The notes under the pieces: generated by a model
Seen by the model: the letters and a program-made list of their open reading frames with translations, nothing else
Databases searched by the model: none
Told to the model about the DNA's origin: nothing
Assembly: GCA_044375455.1 (NCBI GenBank)
Contig: JBILMQ010000036.1
Location: 1 to 18,164 of the forward strand
DNA from: JBEIHX01 sp044375455
GTDB taxonomy: Bacteria; Pseudomonadota; Alphaproteobacteria; Caulobacterales; Aquidulcibacteraceae
Direction of reading: 5' to 3'
DNA: 18,164 nt
Shown here: positions 1-6,629 of the stretch, in pieces
How the letters are laid out: every line of letters begins with the position of its first letter
Position numbering within the stretch: the first letter of the stretch is position 1
Made by a program: the position numbers and the translations under genes

Positions 1-699
1 CAGTAATTCCTCAGACCGCCACAAATGCGGATCAGACCAAGCCGCGGCGAACGCTGAATCGCCGCAGGCTCGTTTGTCGCCGACCAACTCATCGACCAGC
101 CACACGCCACCAGGTTTCAAGGCGGCGCCAACCCGGCGAATAAGCCGCCTCTTATCGAACACAAAGGTTAGCTCATCGCGCGACCAAGCCGCATCAAATG
201 CGACATCGGGCAAGGCAGCCGCCTCCGGCTCCACCTGCTGCGCCCGCGCTTTGGCGTTGAGCCCGAGACGCGCCAGACGATTCTGCGCCGCCGCAACGCA
301 GCCAGGGCGCCATTCGTACATAGACACTGCGAGCTGGCTGGCGCGCGCAAGCTCCACGGCTGGCTCGCCGATGCCCCCGCCGAACAGGAGAATGGATTGA
401 TCCGGTTGCAGGCCAAGCAAAGCGACTGCCGCCGCCTCCTCCTCGGCATCGCCCATTGCAATCCGGTTTTCGCCCCAAACCACCTCCAGAGCCGCCAGAC
501 GTGGCGTGCGTGGCGGCTCGATCTCGCCTGCCTTGATCATCGCACGTTCGTTCTGCCAGGCGGCGATCTGTGCACGCGCCGCTGCCTCGTCAAACTCTGC
601 GCCGTCCCACCAGGCAGCGAAACGAAGCCGCGCCATGTCCAGCTCTGGACTGGCGAGGACCGGCAACTTGGGAAACTGGATCTTACGCACAGCGGCCAT
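1..699 (-). CDS. SAM-dependent methyltransferase-like protein, 3' end outside the window
   Basis: The reading frame is open from ATG at 699 to the window edge (233 residues, no stop reached), so the C-terminus is missing. Residues 103-112 (ILLFGGGIGE) look like the glycine-rich SAM-binding motif I of class I methyltransferases. Glu129 after the next hydrophobic strand fits the acidic residue that binds the ribose, and the LKPGGVWLVDEL segment matches the usual post-motif strand before the substrate region. The N-terminal 90 residues are charged and carry no motif I recognise. A GGAG lies 13 bases before the ATG, rather far but the only Shine-Dalgarno (SD) candidate. The gene stands apart from the upstream operon by 121 bases that contain hairpins and an inverted repeat. 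The substrate is unknown; the fold assignment is moderately secure, the enzymatic role is inference. Confidence 0.7.
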   Translation of the reverse strand, partial: MAAVRKIQFPKLPVLASPELDMARLRFAAWWDGAEFDEAAARAQIAAWQNERAMIKAGEIEPPRTPRLAALEVVWGENRIAMGDAEEEAAAVALLGLQPDQSILLFGGGIGEPAVELARASQLAVSMYEWRPGCVAAAQNRLARLGLNAKARAQQVEPEAAALPDVAFDAAWSRDELTFVFDKRRLIRRVGAALKPGGVWLVDELVGDKRACGDSAFAAAWSDPHLWRSEELL

Positions 700-731
700 G
701 GCCGAATCGCCACTCCTTTCACAGAGCCTTC

Positions 732-749
732 AGTATCGTGGCCGATACT
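732..749. promoter_or_regulatory. Inverted repeat upstream of the methyltransferase-like gene, possible operator
   Basis: AGTATCG, four bases (TGGC), then CGATACT form a perfect 7-bp inverted repeat. It sits 33 bases upstream of the ATG at 699, where an operator or promoter would be expected. No regulator gene for it is visible nearby. Confidence 0.3.
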
Positions 750-786
750 TAACGAGTTCCTTGCGCGGGGGCCTTGCAAGCGGGAG

Positions 787-830
787 CCCGGGCCGCTGAC
801 CCGGGCAGGCGCCGTGACTTTCACGGCGCC
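787..830 (-). terminator. Two adjacent hairpins at the end of the uracil-DNA glycosylase operon
   Basis: GGCGCCGTGA and TCACGGCGCC (808-817 and 821-830) form a perfect 10-bp stem with a 3-base loop. The stem contains the TGA stop of the glycosylase gene (821-823). A second stem, CCCGGG with a 7-base loop, lies at 787-805 just downstream in the direction of transcription. There is no U-tract, so it could be a Rho-independent terminator of the GC-rich type or an mRNA 3'-end stabiliser. Confidence 0.45.
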
Positions 831-1414
831 GCCAGCACGCCAGCCACTCGGGCGCGCAGATACGGCGCCACTTCTGCTTCAAACCAAGGGTTACGTTGCA
901 GCCAATGATTGTTGCGCCAGGACGGATGGGGCAATGCGATGACGTCATGGGGCAGTGAGCGCCAGTCGCGCACCACCCCGCCGACGCCACGCCGTCGTGC
1001 CTGTGAGCCGAGGTGATATGTCTGCGCATAACGCCCGATGACCAAGGTTAACCTTATTTCGGGCAGCAGAGATAACAGCCGCGCCCGCCACAGCGGCGCG
1101 CACTCGGGCCGCGGCGGCAAATCGGCCCCACCCGGGTCCTGACCTGGAAAGCAGAAGCCCATGGCAGCGACCGCGATGCGCGTCTCGTCATAAAAGACGT
1201 CTCGGTCCAGTCCCATCCATGACCGCAACCGGTCACCAGACGGATCATTCCAGGGCAGACCGGTCTCATGCACCAGCCGGCCCGGCGCCTGTCCGGCGAT
1301 CAGGATACGCGCCGCCGCGTTGACCCTGAGAACCGGACGCGGCTCATGCGCCAGATGTGGCGCGCAAACCTGACAGCTGCGGATCTCGGCGGCAAGACGT
1401 GCAAGGGCGCTCAC
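821..1414 (-). CDS. Uracil-DNA glycosylase family protein (4Fe-4S type)
   Basis: This enzyme of the UDG superfamily should remove uracil from DNA to start base excision repair. With the GTG at 1414 as start the protein has 197 residues. Cysteines at 14, 17, 88 and 105 (C-x2-C ... C-x16-C) match the four iron-sulphur ligands of family 4/5 UDGs almost position for position. Motif GQAPG at 41-45 is the active-site/water-binding loop and LPHPS at 161-165 the DNA-intercalation loop with its conserved His. The GTG at 1414 overlaps the upstream stop (GTGA), implying translational coupling; another GTG at 1426 adds four residues. It is the last gene of a four-gene operon and ends inside a strong hairpin. 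Family membership is secure. The exact UDG subfamily and lesion specificity are not shown by the sequence. Confidence 0.85.
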   Translation of the reverse strand: MSALARLAAEIRSCQVCAPHLAHEPRPVLRVNAAARILIAGQAPGRLVHETGLPWNDPSGDRLRSWMGLDRDVFYDETRIAVAAMGFCFPGQDPGGADLPPRPECAPLWRARLLSLLPEIRLTLVIGRYAQTYHLGSQARRRGVGGVVRDWRSLPHDVIALPHPSWRNNHWLQRNPWFEAEVAPYLRARVAGVLAAP

Positions 1415-1659
1415 GGCGCTTCGCACGCAGCCGCAGCGACGCCCAGCGCGTCGGTCACCGCCGCATTTTGGCGCCGCAACCAGATATTCTCCCGACGTGG
1501 CGCCCCCAGGGCCGCGCCAAAGGCCGCATGATGCGCCAGATCATCGATGGCCCTATGTCCGGGTGTGAACACCGCACCGGCTGGCTCCGCGCACGGACGC
1601 CCCCGCCCCTCGACCCAAGCCAACTCTGGCCCACCGCATGCGCGTCGCGCGACGTTCAC
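1411..1659 (-). CDS. Hypothetical protein, 82 residues
   Basis: I do not recognise this protein. It is supported by its position: the GTG start at 1659 overlaps the TGA of the preceding membrane-protein gene, and its own TGA overlaps the GTG of the glycosylase gene, both as GTGA. Such overlaps on both sides are typical of translationally coupled operon genes and unlikely in a chance frame. The product is soluble-looking, rich in Ala and Arg, with three cysteines (two near the N-terminus at residues 8 and 23, one near the C-terminus) and a central stretch PGHRAIDDLAHH that could be a helix. No signal peptide or membrane segment is visible. Its role may relate to either neighbour, but nothing in the sequence settles that. 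Confidence 0.55.
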   Translation of the reverse strand: MNVARRACGGPELAWVEGRGRPCAEPAGAVFTPGHRAIDDLAHHAAFGAALGAPRRENIWLRRQNAAVTDALGVAAAACEAP

Positions 1660-2027
1660 GCGTCATCCTCGATGTGGAAGTGATGCAGAATGCGGTGGGC
1701 GATCGGCGCGAGCACGATCCCGGCGCACACCACAAGCACAAGTCCGCTGTAGAGCGCGTAAAGACCGGCAAAGATCTTGCTGGCGTCATTGGGCATCTGT
1801 GACAGCGGACCCATCCCCGAAAGGATCATGGCGGCGTTCACAAAGGCGTCGACCGGGCCCATTGCCGCGTACACGGCATAGCCCGCCATGCCCGCCGCCA
1901 ACGACAGGCCGACAAGCACGCCAGCCGCAGCCAGATTGACCGCGACGCGCCTGATCACCAACCATGGCGAGGCGAGCGGTTCGCTGCGCGCTTCATATCG
2001 GGTCAGTCTGCTTTGGCGCGCACCCAT
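1656..2027 (-). CDS. Small integral membrane protein, 123 residues
   Basis: The ATG at 2027 is preceded by GAGGA three bases upstream and is preferred over an ATG at 2093, which would lie inside the carbonic anhydrase gene. The protein has a basic N-terminus, a hydrophobic segment (VNLAAAGVLVGLSLAAGMAG), a loop region with MILSGMGP, a last hydrophobic segment (GLYALYSGLVLVVCAGIVLA) and a short tail, HRILHHFHIEDD. The loop between hydrophobic segments followed by a final helix and a His/acidic tail is reminiscent of small two-helix channel-like proteins of alphaproteobacteria, but no K+ selectivity motif (TxGYG) is present. It begins 19 bases after the carbonic anhydrase stop and overlaps the next gene by four bases. 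Function unknown; that it is a real membrane protein is well supported. Confidence 0.7.
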   Translation of the reverse strand: MGARQSRLTRYEARSEPLASPWLVIRRVAVNLAAAGVLVGLSLAAGMAGYAVYAAMGPVDAFVNAAMILSGMGPLSQMPNDASKIFAGLYALYSGLVLVVCAGIVLAPIAHRILHHFHIEDDA

Positions 2028-2046
2028 GGGTCCTCGGAATTCCAGC

Positions 2047-2661
2047 CTATTGAACCGGCTCAAAAGCCGAATTGAAATGATCCAGAACCTCAAGGTGGCC
2101 GGTCAGGATGTCAAAACGCGCCCCGACAAGTTCAAGCGCGCCCGCGGCCCGCCACTGCGCCACGAACGGAAAGGTCTCCAGCCGGCGCAGGCTCTCCCGG
2201 ATGGCCTCGCGCTCGAGCGTTTCCTGCGCGACGACGGGCTCGCACGACAGCGACTGAACCCGCGCCAACGGCGCGTCCAAGAGCTTGATCCAACTCGCCA
2301 CGAAACCGGTCCGGCAGCCCGCCTGGGGGTTCAATGCAGCAGCGATTCCGCCGCACCGCGCGTGCCCCAGGACGAGGATGGTGCGAACCCCGAGCTCCTG
2401 GACAGCGAATTCAATCGCCGCGCTGGTGCCGTGCAGACCCTCGTCCTGGGCACAGGGCGGCACCAGATTGGCGACGTTGCGCACGATGAAGATTTCGCCC
2501 GGCGCCACATCGAAAATCGTGGCGGGATCGACGCGGCTGTCCGAGCACGCGATGATCAACATGCGAGGTCGCTGCCCGGCCGCCAAGGCCTCATAAAGGG
2601 CCTTCTGCTCCAACCAGCGCGACTGCCGGAAGCGCCTATAGCCTGCGATAAGCTTGTCCAC
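2047..2661 (-). CDS. Beta-class carbonic anhydrase
   Basis: This cytoplasmic zinc enzyme interconverts CO2 and bicarbonate. The 204-residue product shows the full signature: ACSDSR (Cys39, Asp41, Arg43) and VLGHARCGG (His100, Cys103). These supply the three protein zinc ligands (Cys39, His100, Cys103) and the Asp/Arg dyad that positions water. RNVANLVPP at 61-69 and the HGTSAAIEFAV segment are also typical of bacterial beta-carbonic anhydrases, and the length is normal. The start is a GTG at 2661 with no good SD at normal spacing, but no better in-frame start lies upstream. It is the first gene of the operon running down to the glycosylase. Assignment to the family is very secure; which bicarbonate-requiring pathway it serves is not shown. 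Confidence 0.95.
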   Translation of the reverse strand: MDKLIAGYRRFRQSRWLEQKALYEALAAGQRPRMLIIACSDSRVDPATIFDVAPGEIFIVRNVANLVPPCAQDEGLHGTSAAIEFAVQELGVRTILVLGHARCGGIAAALNPQAGCRTGFVASWIKLLDAPLARVQSLSCEPVVAQETLEREAIRESLRRLETFPFVAQWRAAGALELVGARFDILTGHLEVLDHFNSAFEPVQ

Positions 2662-2744
2662 GCCCGGGTTTCCACGCTCCGATAGAAAAATTTCCTGCGT
2701 CGGATCGGGTGTGCGTTAGCCTGTCGGATGGTTCTTGTCGAGGT

Positions 2745-4667
2745 TCAGCGCATCGCTGCGTCCAGCAGCAGAAAGGACCGTCCTTCGGCTGTCTCGGCCT
2801 CTGCAATGGCCCGCCGTGCGGTTTCAGGCGAGAGCGCATCGAACAAAGGATCCCGCTCGGCGAGAAAAGCAGACGCCGCCTCGCGCAGAGGCGTATCGGC
2901 AAGCAGGCGCGAGCGGATGCGCAGCACTGTCTCATGCGCGACCTCGCGGACCGCCCGACGACGCGCAATCGCGCCATTGCCGAGCCGACCAAGCACCCGC
3001 TCCATCGCCTCGCCCGCAATGGCGGTGAATGGATTGACGCCGATATCGTCAAACGCAGCACCGATGCGCCCCATCTGCGGCGCAGCAACACGATGGCCTG
3101 CGGGCGATTGGTTCGCCGGCAAATCGGCGGAAGACCCGTCCTGGGCATCGGCTGTCGCCAAGACGTCGCGCCAAGACCACGCGCTGGCCCTGCCGGCCGG
3201 GCCCACGGACGGGGAATCGCCCGGCGCGCGGACCTGTCTGGCGGAGACGCCCAAACCTGCCCCTGCCGGACTGGACCCAGCCAAGCTGGGCGCAGCTGCG
3301 TCTAAAGCGCTGCGAAACTCAGCATCGCTGGCGCGCGGCGGCGCAACGACGACCGGCGTGGAGGCTCTCTCGGCTCCCTGTGGACCCGCAGCAGGCCCAT
3401 CCACGACCACCGAGCTCTGCAACTCTCGAAGCGCCTGGGACAGGCGCGCATCCGCGTATCGATCGCTCCGGGCCGTCGCGTCGAACACGGTTTGCGCAAG
3501 ATCCTGCATGCGTTGTTGCACCTGGGCGGCGTACGCGTCGGCGGCGGCGCGCGCGTTCTCGGCAGCCAAGCGCGCGGCTTCACCTGCGTCGCGCAATTGA
3601 ACCAGCCCCTCGCGTCCGGCGGCGTCAGCCGCCTCGCTGTCGGCGCGCAGCTGCCTGAGCGCCGCCGTCGCCCGCTCAAGAGTTTCACCGACCCCGCGCT
3701 GGACCGCGTCAGCGGTGACGCGCGCAGCTTCCGCGGCTTTCGAGGTGGCGTCTTGCGACATGTCGACAAGCCGAGCCGCGGTGGCGATCGTGTGCAGCGC
3801 CTCCCCGAGCGAATTGTCGAGCATTTGGGCCTTCTGCGCGACGCCGCGCGCCACAGTGTTGAATTGGTCGCTCCTGGCGCTCATGGTGCTGAGCGTGGCG
3901 TCAAAGTCGCCCACCCGCTGCGACATCCGGGTTTCGATGTCACGCAGCACCACGTCGGCATGGGTCAGCGTCTGGGCGACGCGATCCGTCTGGTCGACCG
4001 AGACGGCAGTAATTTCCTCAGCCCGGGACTTCAGCATCGCTGCAATGTCCGTCAGAGTTCTCGCATGCCCGTCAAGCCGGCCGGCAAGCGCGTTGGCGCC
4101 GCTCTCAGCGGAGTTGGCTGCGCTGGAAATTGCGCTGGATTGACGGCTCAGGGACTGCTCGACCGCCTGCAGTCGGGCGAGCGTCTCAGCAAGCGTCCGG
4201 TCCACAGTGGCGATCTCATGGCGGATTACGGCCCCCAGCCTGCGCATAGAGGTCTCAGCCGCTGAAGCTGGCGACAGCAGCAGGTCGGCCGCGGCATGCA
4301 AACGCTCGGCCGCGGAGCGCGCCCGAATGCCTTCGCGCACGACCAAAGCAGCAAGCCAAATCACGCCGCCTATCGTCACAACCCCGACGCCGCCGAGCGC
4401 AATTTCCCAGTCCGGCAGATCAAGACGCCCACCGTCCAGGACATAACCGACAGCTGCAGCCGCCACGCCGCCAAACCACACGATGACCAGAACAGACCCG
4501 AGGGTGAGCGCCCAGGCGCCAGACTTCGGGTTCGACGATCCTGCCTTCGACGAGGCGGCCTTCGATGAGGCGCCACGATCGCCGGAACTGTCCGGATCAT
4601 GGGCGCGCGCGCGCTCCGCACTGCGTGCATCGGGATGCGCAAGAGGTTCGGATCGTTTGGCCCACAT
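2745..4667 (-). CDS. Membrane-anchored coiled-coil protein, possibly TipN-like
   Basis: The 640-residue protein starts at ATG 4667 (a GTG at 4676 would add three residues; neither has a clear SD). In order it has a charged cytoplasmic N-terminus with short Ser/Lys repeats (about 34-48), two membrane segments (about 51-77 and 88-110), a long Ala/Glu/Arg-rich helical region with heptad-like spacing (about 113-400), a low-complexity Pro/Ala/Gly linker (about 410-530) and a compact helical C-terminal domain (about 540-640, NPFTAIAGEAMERVLGRL...). There is no methyl-accepting HAMP/signalling hairpin. The layout of two membrane helices followed by a large coiled coil matches the Caulobacter polarity factor TipN, and polar or divisome scaffolding is a reasonable guess. 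This rests on topology only, not on recognised sequence identity. Confidence 0.75.
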   Translation of the reverse strand: MWAKRSEPLAHPDARSAERARAHDPDSSGDRGASSKAASSKAGSSNPKSGAWALTLGSVLVIVWFGGVAAAAVGYVLDGGRLDLPDWEIALGGVGVVTIGGVIWLAALVVREGIRARSAAERLHAAADLLLSPASAAETSMRRLGAVIRHEIATVDRTLAETLARLQAVEQSLSRQSSAISSAANSAESGANALAGRLDGHARTLTDIAAMLKSRAEEITAVSVDQTDRVAQTLTHADVVLRDIETRMSQRVGDFDATLSTMSARSDQFNTVARGVAQKAQMLDNSLGEALHTIATAARLVDMSQDATSKAAEAARVTADAVQRGVGETLERATAALRQLRADSEAADAAGREGLVQLRDAGEAARLAAENARAAADAYAAQVQQRMQDLAQTVFDATARSDRYADARLSQALRELQSSVVVDGPAAGPQGAERASTPVVVAPPRASDAEFRSALDAAAPSLAGSSPAGAGLGVSARQVRAPGDSPSVGPAGRASAWSWRDVLATADAQDGSSADLPANQSPAGHRVAAPQMGRIGAAFDDIGVNPFTAIAGEAMERVLGRLGNGAIARRRAVREVAHETVLRIRSRLLADTPLREAASAFLAERDPLFDALSPETARRAIAEAETAEGRSFLLLDAAMR

Positions 4668-5078
4668 AGTCAACACACCGGACGTGACAAACTGATAGCC
4701 GTGCTGCTCGCAAAACCCGGGCCGCTGGGACCATATCCTGACATCCCAGAAAGCCCGCCCCTCAGCACGGGGTCGGCGCGCCCGCGGATGCGACAGGGCT
4801 CTCCAACCGCGGCACGAGGTACGGTTGGACCGCCTTGGACTGCCGTTCTGGTGCGAACCGTCCCCATTTTGCGAACCTTATCCAGCGCGCATCATGCCCC
4901 AAACTGTTGGCGGCGCCTCCAACGACGCCGTCATTATACGCCGGCTTGCGTTTGAAACATGGCCGCGCGACGGCGCCGCCGCGACGCTACGTCGCCTCAG
5001 ATCTACCGCAACCCACCGGAGCGCACCCCGGTCATCACCCTGCTCACCAAACCCGAACACGCCCAGGAGACGCGCGCA
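4668..5078. other. Intergenic stretch without a convincing gene
   Basis: About 410 bases between the coiled-coil gene and the lipocalin remnant. Frames that are open here give Arg/Pro-rich translations with no recognisable motif, and I see no tRNA. It probably holds the promoter of the coiled-coil gene and possibly further decayed sequence. Confidence 0.4.
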
Positions 5079-5600
5079 ATGTCTCGCAGAGCGTTTGCGT
5101 GGACCGCCGGCAGCGGGATCGCCGGGGCCGGGATGGCTGGCGCCTGAAACGCTGGGACCTGGATCGATGGGGTCGCGGGCGCTGAGACCGGCCGCGCCGG
5201 CTGCGCGCCGCAACCGGACGCCCACCGCGCCTCTGGCAGCCCTGAGAAAAGCAACCTCGAGCGAGCCAGTGGCGACTGGTGCGAAATTGCGCGTTTCCCA
5301 AACGCCCTGAAGGCCTATCGCGCCGCCCTAATGGGCGCCTACAGCCGTCGCGCGGACGGGCGGACCAGCGTCGAAAATGTTTCTTTCAAAGACAGTCTCA
5401 CCGCACGCCCGGCGGCGTCGCAGGGCTGCGCCTGCGTCATCGGCGGGGGACCAAGGCCCACAGTCAGCTTTCTGGGTTCTTTCTGGAACGACTGCCGGGC
5501 GATCGGAATTGATCCTCATTATCAGTCGGCGATTGTCGGCGGGCCATACGGGCGCTGTCTTCGGGTGCTCGCGCGTCCAAGTGCCCTCACCCCACCCCAG
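5079..5600 (+). pseudogene. Decayed lipocalin (Blc-like) gene with in-frame TGA
   Basis: A good SD (AGGAG at 5064-5068) precedes ATG 5079. The first 22 codons encode SRRAF plus a hydrophobic Gly/Ala stretch, a Tat-like signal peptide, then TGA at 5145-5147. The same frame continues past the stop: RAGCAPQ (possible lipobox Cys), GDWCEIARFPN (lipocalin G-x-W motif, usually GxWYEIARFPN), YSRRADGRTSVEN, VSFLGSFWND and AIVGGPYGRCLRVLAR, the order and spacing of bacterial Blc lipocalins. Cys or Arg stands where aromatic residues are expected (WCEIAR, NDCRAI, GRCLRV), which also suggests relaxed selection. No stop occurs at the usual length; the frame runs into the antisense of ruvX, so the 3' end is also lost or shifted. 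Intact lipocalins bind lipids in the outer membrane. This copy should not make a functional product unless the TGA is read through. Confidence 0.75.
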
Positions 5601-5669
5601 AAAAAACGAGACTCGGCCGCCTCGCTGACCCGGATATCGCGCAGAGATCCTCACATGGACCCGACGCCG

Positions 5670-6134
5670 CTAAGCACCAGACTCCTGCAATCGATCGATG
5701 GCGCCTTGGAGGATGTAGGCGGCGGCAAGCTTGTCGACAAGCTCAGCCCGCCGGGCGCGCGATGCGTCGGCCGCCAGCAGCGTGCGGGTCACCGCCGCGG
5801 TCGACAGACGCTCATCCCACAAGAGGATCGGCATGTCGCGCAAGGCGAGGAGATTGCGGGCGAAGGCGCGCGCTGCCTGACTGGACGGGCTTTCGCCGCC
5901 AGCCATGTTGCGCGGCAGTCCGACGACCAAGCCGACCGCGCGGCGTTCGTCGATAAGCGAGAACAGCTGCTGCGCATTTTTGGCCAGCCTGGTCCGACCA
6001 ATCGTCAACAGCGGAGAGGCAATCAGCCGCGTCGCATCGCTGACCGCCACACCGATGGTCTTTGACCCGACGTCGAGCCCAAAGACAGGACCTGGCTGAA
6101 GCACAGCCCGGAAGCCATCGAAATCCAGGATCAT
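5670..6134 (-). CDS. ruvX: RuvX/YqgF-type Holliday junction resolvase homologue
   Basis: This is the RNase H-fold YqgF family, implicated in pre-16S rRNA 5'-end processing and in Holliday junction/recombination functions. From ATG 6134 the protein has 154 residues, the normal length. Motifs: GLDVGSKTIGVAVSD at 19-33 (catalytic Asp21), GLPRNMAGGES at 72-82, LLWDERLST at 104-112 (Glu108) and DKLAAAYILQ from 134 (Asp134). The frame extends upstream to 6230 and has another ATG at 6149, but alphaproteobacterial homologues begin with a short MILDF-like N-terminus, so 6134 is preferred; neither ATG has a clear SD. It is divergent from gatC, separated by a repeat-bearing region, and convergent with the lipocalin remnant. 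Family assignment is secure. Confidence 0.93.
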   Translation of the reverse strand: MILDFDGFRAVLQPGPVFGLDVGSKTIGVAVSDATRLIASPLLTIGRTRLAKNAQQLFSLIDERRAVGLVVGLPRNMAGGESPSSQAARAFARNLLALRDMPILLWDERLSTAAVTRTLLAADASRARRAELVDKLAAAYILQGAIDRLQESGA

Positions 6135-6218
6135 ATGGTGACTTAGCATCGGCAGGCGCGATTGCAAGCCGGCGGCTTTCGCCCAGGCGCCCGACCAAAC
6201 GATGGGCGCCGCAGTCGC

Positions 6219-6262
6219 TGAGGGCCGCATCAGGGCCGCCTCAGGGCCGCCTCAGGGCCGCT
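6219..6262. repeat. Four 11-bp tandem repeats between ruvX and gatC
   Basis: Four head-to-tail units related to TCAGGGCCGCC lie at 6219-6229, 6230-6240, 6241-6251 and 6252-6262. The middle two are identical and the outer two differ at one or two bases. They sit in the divergent ruvX/gatC control region upstream of both starts. Confidence 0.85.
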
Positions 6263-6334
6263 CACGGACGCAGCGCCTTGCGCATAGCGAGGCGGCTTGC
6301 TAGCGAACCGGGCCTCATTGGAAAGGTCCCGTCC

Positions 6335-6625
6335 TTGTCCGCCATCGACAAAAGCACGGTCCGCCGCGTCGCGCGGCTTGCCCGCATTCAAGAACCCGAA
6401 GATCGCCTTGAGCCGCTGGCGCAGGAACTGTCTGGCATCATGGCCTGGATTGTTCAACTCGAGGAAGTGGATGTCGAAGGCGTTCGGCCGATGACGAGCG
6501 CGGTAGACGTGTCGCTGCCGCTGCGCGCAGACAATGTTACCGATGGCGGAGATCCCGAGCGGGTGCTTCGCAATGCGCCGCGCGCCGAAGACGGCTTCTT
6601 CGTCGTGCCGAAAGTGGTGGAGTAG
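6335..6625 (+). CDS. gatC: Asp-tRNA(Asn)/Glu-tRNA(Gln) amidotransferase subunit C
   Basis: GatC is the small belt-like subunit that holds GatA and GatB together in the GatCAB complex, which converts Glu-tRNA(Gln) and/or Asp-tRNA(Asn) to the amide form. I place the start at TTG 6335, preceded at 8 bases by GGAAAGG. No ATG or GTG occurs in frame at a sensible position, and 96 residues is the normal family length. Typical features are VRRVARLARI near residues 9-18, an internal ELSGIMAWIVQLEEVDVEGVRPM segment (about 30-55), and the LRADNVTDGG ... LRNAPRAEDGFFVVPKVVE C-terminus, which is nearly invariant in the family. The gene ends 4 bases before gatA and is surely co-transcribed with it. Identity is very secure; the TTG start is an inference. 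Confidence 0.93.
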   Translation: MSAIDKSTVRRVARLARIQEPEDRLEPLAQELSGIMAWIVQLEEVDVEGVRPMTSAVDVSLPLRADNVTDGGDPERVLRNAPRAEDGFFVVPKVVE

Positions 6626-6629
6626 GCGC

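Noticed and set aside
397..942. Plus-strand frame of 181 codons across the methyltransferase and glycosylase region
   Set aside because: It is antisense to two well-supported minus-strand genes and its translation has no family features.
1888..3600. Long plus-strand frames (265 and 290 codons) opposite the carbonic anhydrase and coiled-coil genes
   Set aside because: Their translations are Arg/Ala/Ser-rich shadows; the minus-strand genes have catalytic motifs or clear topology.
4825..5310. Plus-strand 161-codon frame and overlapping minus frames upstream of the lipocalin remnant
   Set aside because: They are Pro/Arg-rich low-complexity translations in different frames from the lipocalin frame, with no recognisable motif.
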